Assembly: GCA_022984795.1 (NCBI GenBank)
Contig: JALIHJ010000030.1
Span: forward strand, 124,001 to 188,000
Origin: Fabrea salina
Taxonomy: Eukaryota; Ciliophora; Heterotrichea; Heterotrichida; Fabreidae
Direction of reading: 5' to 3'
DNA: 64,000 nucleotides
A model generated the notes under the pieces. It was given only the letters and a program-made list of their open reading frames with translations. It did no database searches and was not told the DNA's origin. Below, one piece after another: positions 54,896-62,684 of the stretch. The position numbers and the translations under genes were made by a program. Each line of letters starts with the position of its first letter. The first letter of the stretch is position 1.

Positions 54896-56118
54896 GTTTC
54901 TTCAAAAAAGTCCAGTTCAGAGTCTTCGAGTTCAGAAAGTGACTGGTTAGGGTTGTTTCCGAAACCTTTAGAGTTCATAAAGTTAGCTTCAAAGTCAACT
55001 AGTTGGTCGTCAGCAATAGCTCTGGGAGGGAAGGTTTTATCGTACAGCAAAGTTAAAACTCTTTCTTGAGAAAGCAACACTTCTATAACTTTTTCTAAGT
55101 CTTCTTCTGTGTCTTGGCTTTTTAAGCGTTGTTCAGACCGCTTCTTAGCAATTTCGTTTTTAACGTCTTCGACGCACTTCCTTAAAATGCCTTCGAGTTC
55201 AGTTTTGTTTTCAAGTTCTTTTGCGTAGGCAGTTCGGGCTATTCTTAGATTTTTCCTTTCAAGTTCTAGCATGCGTTTGAGTTTTTGAACAATTTGTTCA
55301 TGTCTAAAAAAAGGGTTGCTTTCGGACCTTTCTGGTTCTTCAAGTTTAATAGGGTTTTTTTTGTCAGGAGAGTAGTTACTTTTAGCTTTTTGAAGTTTCT
55401 TTTTTAAAAAAGAGTTTTTTTGAGTGATCTCTTCAAGTTCTTTTTGTAGGATCTTCTGGTCGTTTTCGTGGGCTTTAACTTGGACTTTGAGTTCTGAGTT
55501 TTCTTTATGCAGGTCTTTGTTTTTGCTTTCGACGTTTTCAATTCTGGACTTTCTCCATTCTAACTCTTCAGTGAGCTTAGTTTCTTTTTCGTTGTGGGTT
55601 TCCATTTTTTGGAGTTTCTTGATTTTCTTTTGGTTGATTTCGTTGTACTTCTCATTGAGTATATTGTTGTAGTCTTTGACGATTTCTTTTTCTTGGCTTT
55701 GAAGGAGTCCAACAGTTTTCCCTTGTATTCCTTGGATTTGTTCAACTAGGGCACTGTGCATTTGGTTTATCCTTTGTAAGTTGCGTTCTGTGGTTTCCAT
55801 CAGTTCTACAGGGGCTGAGTCTTGTTTTAAAAAGGCATCGTATTCTTCAATGGTTTTCCGGTACTCTTGTTCACGCATCACATACCTTTCTTGGCTTTCA
55901 GAAATTTGTCTTTTTAGGTCTTCAATCGCTTCTTTTTCGGCTTGGAGTTCAGATTGCAGTTCGACAATTGTGTTTTCCAAGTCAATGTTGTTGATGGTCG
56001 GGTTTTGGCGCCTTTGTCCCGAGCTCCCAGTTGGCGGTCTTGAGGGTTTTCTTTGGTCGTTCTTTGAGTAAAGGTTTTTCGAAGGGTTCCGTTGGAAGGA
56101 TTTTAAGTTGCTTTGCAT
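54892..56118 (-). CDS. coiled-coil protein, unknown
   Basis: 408 residues from ATG 56118; the frame stays open upstream, but that would overlap the divergent gene. The N-terminus is basic and disordered (NPSKNLYSKNDQRKPSRPP, ~5-45), then a nearly continuous coiled coil spans ~48-250 and ~285-365. The acidic end SELEDSELDFFEET resembles C-terminal EF-like tails but has no calcium loop. Likely a cytoskeletal or basal-body protein. It shares its stop with TMEM42 (4-bp overlap). Confidence 0.78.
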   Translation of the reverse strand: MQSNLKSFQRNPSKNLYSKNDQRKPSRPPTGSSGQRRQNPTINNIDLENTIVELQSELQAEKEAIEDLKRQISESQERYVMREQEYRKTIEEYDAFLKQDSAPVELMETTERNLQRINQMHSALVEQIQGIQGKTVGLLQSQEKEIVKDYNNILNEKYNEINQKKIKKLQKMETHNEKETKLTEELEWRKSRIENVESKNKDLHKENSELKVQVKAHENDQKILQKELEEITQKNSFLKKKLQKAKSNYSPDKKNPIKLEEPERSESNPFFRHEQIVQKLKRMLELERKNLRIARTAYAKELENKTELEGILRKCVEDVKNEIAKKRSEQRLKSQDTEEDLEKVIEVLLSQERVLTLLYDKTFPPRAIADDQLVDFEANFMNSKGFGNNPNQSLSELEDSELDFFEET

Positions 56119-56124
56119 AAAATA
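56119..56124. promoter_or_regulatory. 6-bp bidirectional start region (CAT-AAAATA-ATG)
   Basis: AAAATA alone separates the coiled-coil (-) and CLAMP-like (+) start codons. Confidence 0.6.
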
Positions 56125-56892
56125 ATGAGTGAAGTAAGAACTTCTGAAAGAGAGGACAAAAACCAACTAAGTGAAACTTTCTTAAAGAACCTGTGGAACA
56201 GTGAATACCCTCTAGAGTTTTTGAGTGGACTAGTTAAGAATGAATTCAAAGAACTAGGAGATCTAGTAACTGAAGAAGATTCAAAGCTCAAAAACGTGAT
56301 TAGTGAGTACGTAATTCGGAACTTTATTTTCTGTTTCAAAGAGCTCAAGCTCAGTTATTCAGGGTGCTCTAAGTACCTTGAAACTTGCATAAAGTTGCTT
56401 TCAAACTCCATTCAGAACAACTTTGCCTCAGCAGAAAAAGACTTGGAGTTATTCAAAGAAGCTCTTTCAGAACCTGACTCAGACAACTTGGTTTTCACCC
56501 AAACAGAAGCCAAAGAGTTAGAAGTATACATTAAAAAAACCTTTTTTTCTCACTACTTACTATACAAGTACCTCCTGAACAATCAAAGGCAAACTGAACT
56601 TTATGAGAGAAAAATTCTAGTAGACTTGCCGCTTCCCAAAGAAAAACACCAGAACTATGTTCAAAAACCAGAAGAACCAGAAGAAACTAAACCTGTTTAC
56701 TCCGAAAGTGCCACTGAAGAAGAAGAAGCTCCTCCTGAGCAACCAACCCGGTTCGATGAAGCTGCTAAAGCTTTTATCCAAACTAAACTTAACCAAGCAA
56801 AGGAAAGCATGATTCAAAGTTTAGCCCAGAGAGAAGAACTTCTTAACAAGAAACTTGAAGAAAAGAAAAGCGCCACTAAAAAGAAAAAGTAA
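56125..56892 (+). CDS. probable CLAMP/C1a-32-like ciliary protein (CABCOCO1 type)
   Basis: 255 residues from ATG 56125. The helical N-terminal domain (~15-165) includes LFKEALSEP and FTQTEAKELEVYIKKTFFSHYLLYKYL, resembling the CLAMP domain of the flagellar central-pair subunit C1a-32 and human CABCOCO1 as I recall it. An acidic proline-rich linker (~175-205) and a lysine-rich coiled coil (~210-255) follow. If correct, it belongs to the central apparatus, as CFAP69 does. The match is from memory and moderate. Confidence 0.6.
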   Translation: MSEVRTSEREDKNQLSETFLKNLWNSEYPLEFLSGLVKNEFKELGDLVTEEDSKLKNVISEYVIRNFIFCFKELKLSYSGCSKYLETCIKLLSNSIQNNFASAEKDLELFKEALSEPDSDNLVFTQTEAKELEVYIKKTFFSHYLLYKYLLNNQRQTELYERKILVDLPLPKEKHQNYVQKPEEPEETKPVYSESATEEEEAPPEQPTRFDEAAKAFIQTKLNQAKESMIQSLAQREELLNKKLEEKKSATKKKK

Positions 56893-57241
56893 TTTAATTT
56901 TTACTTATTGACTAATTCTCTACTTCTTGGGTTTACTTGTGTTTTCGGTAAATTTTCTAAAGCTAATGTGATATAAGCAAATCAAGAATTATATTGATAT
57001 TTAATTACTTAGGGAGTTAGGTTCTAATCTAGGTCATCTTAGTTTACTCAAAAATGGCTGACCTTAAGCTGTTAATATTGCAGAAATCATTTGTTGTAAC
57101 TTATGCCAACTTGCAAGTAAAATTTCAGAACTTTAAATAAAAACAGAATAAAAATTGTTTAAGCAATTATAAAAATTTGCAAATCAAAATAAGATTAACT
57201 TATGTTTGGCACTCTACTGGACTGTTTTCTTAGTACTTAAA
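56893..57241. other. 349-bp intergenic region
   Basis: A/T-rich, with no convincing gene. A 28-codon frame at about 57054 was considered and not accepted. No tRNA-like fold or repeat was seen. It probably includes the zinc-finger gene's promoter. Confidence 0.6.
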
Positions 57242-57745
57242 ATGGAAAAGCCCAAAAAGTCACTTGAGGCATGTGTAAAGTGGTATTGCTGCTCCTATGA
57301 TAATTGTACCAAGTATTACACTGCTAAGTATAATCTTAAGAAGCACATTGAAACAGTGCACCTTAAAAGCTACAGATATACTTGTCTTCACTGCAACAAA
57401 AACTACGCCAGCAAACAGAACCTAGAACAGCACTTGAATTTCCACACAGGAAGAACTCCATACGTGTGCCCTGTATGTAAGGCCAGCTTCAAGCAAGGGA
57501 GTCAGTTGTCTCTGCACAAGCGTATTCACAGCTCCTCAGAACTTGGAAGAAACAAAAAATTCAAGTCAAAGAGGACCAAAAGAAAAACCCGTAAGCCCGT
57601 TGTTGATGAAGATTATTCAGTAACTAAATCTATCGATATAGACGAAACTAAACCTGAGGTTTCTCTTCCTAGAATAGCTCAAAAAGAGTTCAAGGTTACT
57701 TTGCCGTCTATTTTCGATCTCATAGAGTCAGAACCAAGCCTTTAG
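57242..57745 (+). CDS. C2H2 zinc-finger protein (three fingers)
   Basis: 167 residues from ATG 57242; the frame extends further upstream, without an ATG. Three C2H2 fingers occupy ~13-98: CCSYDNC-x12-H-x4-H, CLHC-x12-H-x3-H and CPVC-x12-H-x3-H, with linkers HLKSYRYT and HTGRTPYV. The first, with a C-x4-C spacing, resembles TFIIIA-type fingers. A basic patch (KKFKSKRTKRKTRK) would act as nuclear signal. A probable sequence-specific transcription factor. It is unusual here in having wide gaps on both sides (349 and 506 bp). Confidence 0.9.
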   Translation: MEKPKKSLEACVKWYCCSYDNCTKYYTAKYNLKKHIETVHLKSYRYTCLHCNKNYASKQNLEQHLNFHTGRTPYVCPVCKASFKQGSQLSLHKRIHSSSELGRNKKFKSKRTKRKTRKPVVDEDYSVTKSIDIDETKPEVSLPRIAQKEFKVTLPSIFDLIESEPSL

Positions 57746-58251
57746 TTCGTTAAATTACACTTAATTAAATCGGAAGAGAAAATTAAGTTCAGAATATTAA
57801 CTAGTTGCTTAACCAAATCTTGCTTAGGAACTTTAGTTGCTTCCTTTTATGCTTCTGATCTAAACCATAATGTGGCAGCCATTTTATCTAGAACAATAGA
57901 ACTGATTTAACTTTGTGAGCAATATGAATAAACTAAGGGCACAAATAGTTTAAACAGAACTACCTAACATGAACTCTATGAACATAATTGAGTGTTGCTG
58001 ATTTAAAAAAACCATTGTTTCCAGACAAAACAATTAATGATTAACTCAAACCACTCAAGAAAATACAATGTAACAACCAAAGCAACTAAACCAAGAAACT
58101 GCTTGGAAAGTCCTTATAAATGAACAAGTGAGTTATAGTTACTTAAGGACTTCATTTGTAAAAGTGCATAATAGTTAGTCTAGGACCTAAACTAAGTAGC
58201 ATTTAGTAACCCATATATGAGTACCGATTGCACTGCAGACTTATAAAAATA
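57746..58251. other. 506-bp intergenic region upstream of NF-YB, with inverted repeats
   Basis: The largest gap in the window. No reading frame is accepted. An 11-bp pair TTTAGTTGCTT (57832-57842) and AAGCAACTAAA (58080-58090) is inverted, and a second 9-bp pair AAGTCCTTA (58108-58116) / TAAGGACTT (58144-58152) could form a hairpin with a 27-nt loop. TATAAA lies at 58115-58120. Confidence 0.6.
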
Positions 58252-58638
58252 ATGTCAGAAGAGGGCCAGGGCGAAAACCGAGAGCAAGACCGGTTCCTTC
58301 CAATTGCAAACATCTCTAGAATTATGAAGAAAGCCCTGCCTCCCAGCGCCAAAATCAGCAAGGACGCAAAGGAGTGCGTTCAAGAGTGTGTTTCTGAGTT
58401 CATAAGTTTCATCACTAGTGAAGCCTGTGAAAAGTGTCTAAGTGAGCGTCGGAAAACTATAAACGGAGATGACTTGATCTTTGCTATGAACACATTAGGC
58501 TACGAAAAATACCTAGACGCCTTACGTATATACCTGCACAAATACCGAGAATTCATAAAGGGAGAAAGGCCTGAAGAAAACTCTATTCCACCCATGCTGT
58601 TTCCAAACGAAGTGAAAAGAGAAGAGGAAAGTGAATAA
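58252..58638 (+). CDS. NF-YB / HAP3 CCAAT-binding histone-fold subunit
   Basis: 128 residues from ATG 58252. The histone-fold core (~14-105) follows [61 protein letters not shown] and [16 protein letters not shown] pairs with NF-YC and binds CCAAT with NF-YA. The regions outside the core are short, as in plant-type HAP3. No CCAAT box was found upstream in the long gap. The next gene's ATG lies 11 bp after its stop. Confidence 0.94.
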   Translation: MSEEGQGENREQDRFLPIANISRIMKKALPPSAKISKDAKECVQECVSEFISFITSEACEKCLSERRKTINGDDLIFAMNTLGYEKYLDALRIYLHKYREFIKGERPEENSIPPMLFPNEVKREEESE

Positions 58639-58649
58639 TAAACATATAA

Positions 58650-60140
58650 ATGGCTCATCAGTTTTTAAAAGAACTTTACGACTCTTCTGAGTTCAAACCT
58701 AAAGTACTCCAAAGGGTTTCTGAAGCCCTAACTCCTACTCGCCAAAAGCTCTCTCAAAAGATGAAGGACAAGGAACTAGTGTACAAAAGCTTCGAGGACC
58801 TACAAGACAGACTTAAACTCAACCAGAACCCTGCAGACATCGAAACCAACGTCAGAAAATCCAAACTCCAAGAAGCCAAGCGGACCAAAGAAGAACTCCA
58901 AGCAAAACTTTCCCAAGTAACTTCTTCAATTGAAATCCTAGACAGCTTATCACCAGAACGCAGCACCAAAGCCAACCTTCAAAACAAAACCATCAGAAAA
59001 GCTTACTACGAAGAACAACAAAAAGCTGCAGAAGAAGCCCGCAACAAGGTCAAAGACTACCATCAAGAACAAAAACAAAGGCAAAAAAAGATCAAAAAGC
59101 ACAGCGAGATGCTTAAAAAACTTGAACAAGAAGACAAAGAAATGGAACAGAAGCTCAAAGAACAAAAACAAAAACAAAAAGAAGAAGGGTACAAAACTTA
59201 CCTCCAAAAAACCTCCGAAAAGTCCAAAAAACGCAAAGAAGAAATAGAAAACCTAAAACACAAAATCAAAAAACAAAAAGGCTTACTAGCCCAAGTGCAA
59301 AAAGAACAAGCTGAAAAGAAAATCCAAGAAAAACTCAAACAAAAAGCTGAAGAAGAAAACAAAGTTAAGTACTCCCAAGACTACATCGAAAAAGTAAGTG
59401 AACACGCCAAGTGGTACGACTCAATCAAACAAGACCAAGAAAGAAGAAGACAACAAGAAACCAGAAACAAGTACATAGACAGCGCTGTAGAGTCCGTTTC
59501 TACCAAACTCCACTCTTCAAGCAGAAACATCTTGTTAAGGGACAAAAAGTTCCAAGAAGAAAAAGAAAAAGCCAACCAAGAACGACTCAGACTAGTCCAA
59601 AAAAGAGCCCAGTACTCTGGAATCGTTAAAGAAATGTTCACTCCTCACGTTGACTTAAAAAAGAGACAAGAAATCCAAAAACGCATTGACAAACTTGACA
59701 ACTCAGCAAAGATCCATAAAAAACAACTTTCTTCTAACTCGCCCAAACCAGAAGGTCCTTTGTCCAAGATCTGGTCCAACAGCACTTGGAAGCCCAAAAA
59801 GATCCCTGAAAACTCACTTGCACCCAGACCTAAGCCTAAAAGACAACCTAAAAAGGTTGACTACTTAAATGACATCAGAAAAGTCAGAGAAGAACAAGTT
59901 GAGAAAATGCTCACTGACGAACCTCAAATTTCCAGCTACTCCACTGAAACCGACAACCCCGAAAAGCTCAAAGAAAAAGCGCAGAACTTAGAAAAACAAG
60001 CTTTGAAAAAAGAAAAGCTACTCAACTTCGCTAAAGGCCAAAACTTGAAGAAGCTTGAGCACAGCTACAGTGTAGACCACATGATCATAGGGTCAATTAG
60101 AAATAAACTTGCAATCCTTGAACAAGCAACAAGAGCTTAA
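58650..60140 (+). CDS. long highly charged coiled-coil protein, unknown
   Basis: 496 residues, about 45% Lys, Glu and Gln by impression. A nearly uninterrupted coiled coil runs from ~55 to ~335 (LKEQKQKQKEEGYKTYLQK), followed by a basic proline-containing linker (~360-410: SNSPKPEGPLSKIW; APRPKPKRQPKK) and two further helical segments to the end. The composition is usual for ciliary or centrosomal scaffold proteins. No family was recognised. It is convergent with the S28 peptidase gene, 4 bp between stops. Confidence 0.78.
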   Translation: MAHQFLKELYDSSEFKPKVLQRVSEALTPTRQKLSQKMKDKELVYKSFEDLQDRLKLNQNPADIETNVRKSKLQEAKRTKEELQAKLSQVTSSIEILDSLSPERSTKANLQNKTIRKAYYEEQQKAAEEARNKVKDYHQEQKQRQKKIKKHSEMLKKLEQEDKEMEQKLKEQKQKQKEEGYKTYLQKTSEKSKKRKEEIENLKHKIKKQKGLLAQVQKEQAEKKIQEKLKQKAEEENKVKYSQDYIEKVSEHAKWYDSIKQDQERRRQQETRNKYIDSAVESVSTKLHSSSRNILLRDKKFQEEKEKANQERLRLVQKRAQYSGIVKEMFTPHVDLKKRQEIQKRIDKLDNSAKIHKKQLSSNSPKPEGPLSKIWSNSTWKPKKIPENSLAPRPKPKRQPKKVDYLNDIRKVREEQVEKMLTDEPQISSYSTETDNPEKLKEKAQNLEKQALKKEKLLNFAKGQNLKKLEHSYSVDHMIIGSIRNKLAILEQATRA

Positions 60141-60144
60141 GTAA

Positions 60145-61500
60145 TTACTCTGCATTAAGCCAAATTGACAAGTAAGTTTGAACCAACTGTCTGGCTTGCT
60201 TTAGTTCTTCTGAGTCAGAAGCTTTTGGAGTATAGAGGTCCACACAGTGAGCACAGTCAGTGCAGTTGATTTTTAAAACAGGCCTTTCAGAGTTGTAGTC
60301 AGACTCTAAGTTGCCAGCCCACTGCCAAGGGTCTTCCATTCCGTAGGTGTAGACAATCTTAGTGCCTTTGTAGTTCAAATCGCTTCCTGAAATAAGAGTG
60401 TTTGGAAGCTCCAAACCTCCTGGGTACTCAAAAATAGCATTGCAGAACTCTTTCCAGTAAGTAGTGTTCAGCAACTCAGAGCGCATTTTGTACTGGGAAG
60501 GAGTTTGGAACCAACCTAACTGAGTGCATTTTTGCCAGTACCATTGTCTTCCGTCTCTTTGGGGCTTCCAAAACACAGTTTCTAGGTAAGAAAGTGAGTA
60601 AAACTTAGGGTCCGTCATGCCGTATTTTTTGCCTACAGTGGCAACTGCTGCTAGTTTGTCCCAGTTAGTTTTGGCGTTTGACAAGGCACTGCAGAGTTCT
60701 GTTCTATGACCATATTGGATCAGTTCAGCCATTACGTCAGTTACATAAAAAAGCACCGGCCTTCCATCTCCTGATTTAAACATATCAGAAGCGTCGAACA
60801 CTTCAGTAACCTTAGTTAAGTTGCCGTTTTTATATTCTTCTTCCACCAAAGAATTCACACTTTTGATACCATCCACACATTCTTTTCCACTTAACATTGC
60901 AGACAAGTAAACTTGCTTGTCGAAGTCGGGAAACGAAAGGTAAGGCACAACGACTGCGGAAGAAGCCCAAGAAGCATCTACGAGTTGGGGGTACCTAGTT
61001 CTGAACCAGGCGCTGAAGGCCCCTGCGTAACTCCCTCCTACAATGACGACCTTTGCTTTTTGTCCCCTTTCTCTTAGGATTTGTTGGTTAAGGTCCACTA
61101 TGAACTTTGCAGTGTCTGCCATTGCTTGTTGCACGTCCAAGTAGAAGAACAGCTGAGGAAGCATGGAAGCGTAGTTGTAAGGAAGGGAGTTACCATAGTA
61201 CCTGTGCTCTAGGACTACGAATTTAGCCTTGAAGTTCTTTGCCACTTCTAAAGGAAACAGTCGGTTAGTAGGCACGCCAGGACACTCATACTCACCACAG
61301 ATGTATAAAAAAACAGGTCCATTTTCACGGTCCCAGAAATCATCCACTACCCAGTATGTTTGGTTAAACTCTCCTTGTTCTTGGTAAGGCCGATGAAAGT
61401 GGTTAATTGCTTGTTTAAAAGTACGCTGGTGTTGGTTATATTGAATTCCACTTGAAAGCACTGAGCAAACGCTGAAAACTAGTAAGAATTTTGGCACCAT
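60145..61500 (-). CDS. S28-family serine carboxypeptidase (PRCP / TSSP type)
   Basis: 451 residues from ATG 61500; the open frame extends further upstream but only into the divergent gene. The signal peptide ([18 protein letters not shown]) is followed by [12 protein letters not shown] and [19 protein letters not shown]. The catalytic Ser sits in [16 protein letters not shown], and the Asp and His positions are near EDPWQWAG and CAHCVDLY. Pro-X carboxypeptidases and dipeptidyl peptidase II of this family work in lysosomes or outside the cell. Cysteine pairs in CTDCAHC suggest disulfides. The start is 13 bp from Kae1. Confidence 0.9.
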   Translation of the reverse strand: MVPKFLLVFSVCSVLSSGIQYNQHQRTFKQAINHFHRPYQEQGEFNQTYWVVDDFWDRENGPVFLYICGEYECPGVPTNRLFPLEVAKNFKAKFVVLEHRYYGNSLPYNYASMLPQLFFYLDVQQAMADTAKFIVDLNQQILRERGQKAKVVIVGGSYAGAFSAWFRTRYPQLVDASWASSAVVVPYLSFPDFDKQVYLSAMLSGKECVDGIKSVNSLVEEEYKNGNLTKVTEVFDASDMFKSGDGRPVLFYVTDVMAELIQYGHRTELCSALSNAKTNWDKLAAVATVGKKYGMTDPKFYSLSYLETVFWKPQRDGRQWYWQKCTQLGWFQTPSQYKMRSELLNTTYWKEFCNAIFEYPGGLELPNTLISGSDLNYKGTKIVYTYGMEDPWQWAGNLESDYNSERPVLKINCTDCAHCVDLYTPKASDSEELKQARQLVQTYLSIWLNAE

Positions 61501-61513
61501 TTTATTAGTCCTA
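61501..61513. promoter_or_regulatory. 13-bp bidirectional start region
   Basis: TTTTATTAGTCCT plus A lies between the S28 peptidase (-) and Kae1 (+) start codons, the longest of the seven very short divergent spacers. Confidence 0.55.
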
Positions 61514-62503
61514 ATGTACGCACTAGGAATAGAAGGCAGTGCGAACAAAATCGGAGTAGGGATAGTTAACGAAAAAGGAGATATCTTGGCTAACCCCAGA
61601 TACACCCATATTCCTCCTTCAGGCTCAGGTTTTTTGCCCAAAGAAACAGCCGAACACCACAGAAAACACGTACTGCTCTTAATCAAACAAGCCATTGAAG
61701 AAGCCAACATTAGCCTTTCGAACATTTCAGTCATCTGCTACACTAAAGGCCCTGGAATGGCTAACCCGCTAAGTGTAGGAGCACTTGTTGCAAGAACTGT
61801 GGCCCAGCTTTTCAAGATTCCTATAATAGGAGTCAACCACTGTGTGGCGCATATTGAAATGGGAAGACTAGTCACGGGGGCACAAAACCCCACTATTTTG
61901 TATGTCTCAGGAGGAAACACCCAAGTAATAGCTTACAACAAGGGGCGCTACAGAATATTCGGGGAGACAATAGACATAGCTGTGGGAAACTGTCTGGACC
62001 GCTTTGCACGGCTTATCAACATTTCAAACGACCCTGCTCCGGGGTACAACATTGAGCAACTTGCTAAGAAAGGCCAGAACTACATTGAACTTCCTTACTC
62101 CGTGAAAGGAATGGACGTGTCTTTTTCAGGCATACTTTCTAACATTGAAAATTTGGCAACCAAGCACTCCCCTGAAGACCTGTGCTTCTCTTTGCAAGAA
62201 ACGATCTTTGCTATGCTGATTGAAGTAACTGAAAGGGCAATGGCCCATTGCAACTCTAAAGAAGTACTGATAGTGGGTGGAGTGGGGTGCAACTTAAGAC
62301 TCCAGGAAATGATGAAGCAAATGCTTGAAGACCGAAATGGAATACTTTATTCTATGGACGACAGGTACTGCATTGACAACGGTGCCATGATCGCTTATAC
62401 AGGACTGCTTCAGCACACTAGTGGGGAAAAGTTTGACTTAAATGAGTGCATTTATACCCAAAGGTTTAGAACTGACGAAGTCGTTGTGAGGTGGAGGGAC
62501 TAA
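61514..62503 (+). CDS. OSGEP: Kae1/OSGEP, tRNA N6-threonylcarbamoyladenosine synthase subunit of KEOPS
   Basis: 329 residues, typical length (~335). The start [18 protein letters not shown], the metal-binding [10 protein letters not shown] (HxxxH), [10 protein letters not shown] and LIVGGVGCN and the C-terminal metal Asp in [12 protein letters not shown] match Kae1. With Bud32, Cgi121 and Pcc1 it makes t6A37 on ANN-reading tRNAs. It lacks a mitochondrial presequence, so it is the cytosolic rather than Qri7/OSGEPL1 form. KEOPS also affects telomere maintenance in yeast; its proximity to RAP1 is probably chance. Confidence 0.96.
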   Translation: MYALGIEGSANKIGVGIVNEKGDILANPRYTHIPPSGSGFLPKETAEHHRKHVLLLIKQAIEEANISLSNISVICYTKGPGMANPLSVGALVARTVAQLFKIPIIGVNHCVAHIEMGRLVTGAQNPTILYVSGGNTQVIAYNKGRYRIFGETIDIAVGNCLDRFARLINISNDPAPGYNIEQLAKKGQNYIELPYSVKGMDVSFSGILSNIENLATKHSPEDLCFSLQETIFAMLIEVTERAMAHCNSKEVLIVGGVGCNLRLQEMMKQMLEDRNGILYSMDDRYCIDNGAMIAYTGLLQHTSGEKFDLNECIYTQRFRTDEVVVRWRD

Positions 62504-62684
62504 GTCATTTGAGCTAGGAATTAAAGGCTAATATTTAAAGAAAGAGTGTGTTAATTCCATAACTGATTTCAGTTTAAGGTTTTGTAATACCCATTAAATA
62601 CTTTAAGTAGTTAACTTAGGAGTGTTTTTTGGAAGTAATTATAGCTAAGAGTTGTTGAACATTTTTTAAAGGTGTTGAAAAATA

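Noticed and set aside
57054-57140. 28-codon frame starting ATGGCTGACC in the gap before the zinc-finger gene
   Set aside because: Short, codon use unlike the neighbours and no packing logic; likely chance.
8085-62503. A functional cluster of DNA repair and telomere genes (RAD51, RAP1, PRIM2, RecQ, Kae1)
   Set aside because: They are spread over 54 kb among unrelated genes on both strands; chance is sufficient.
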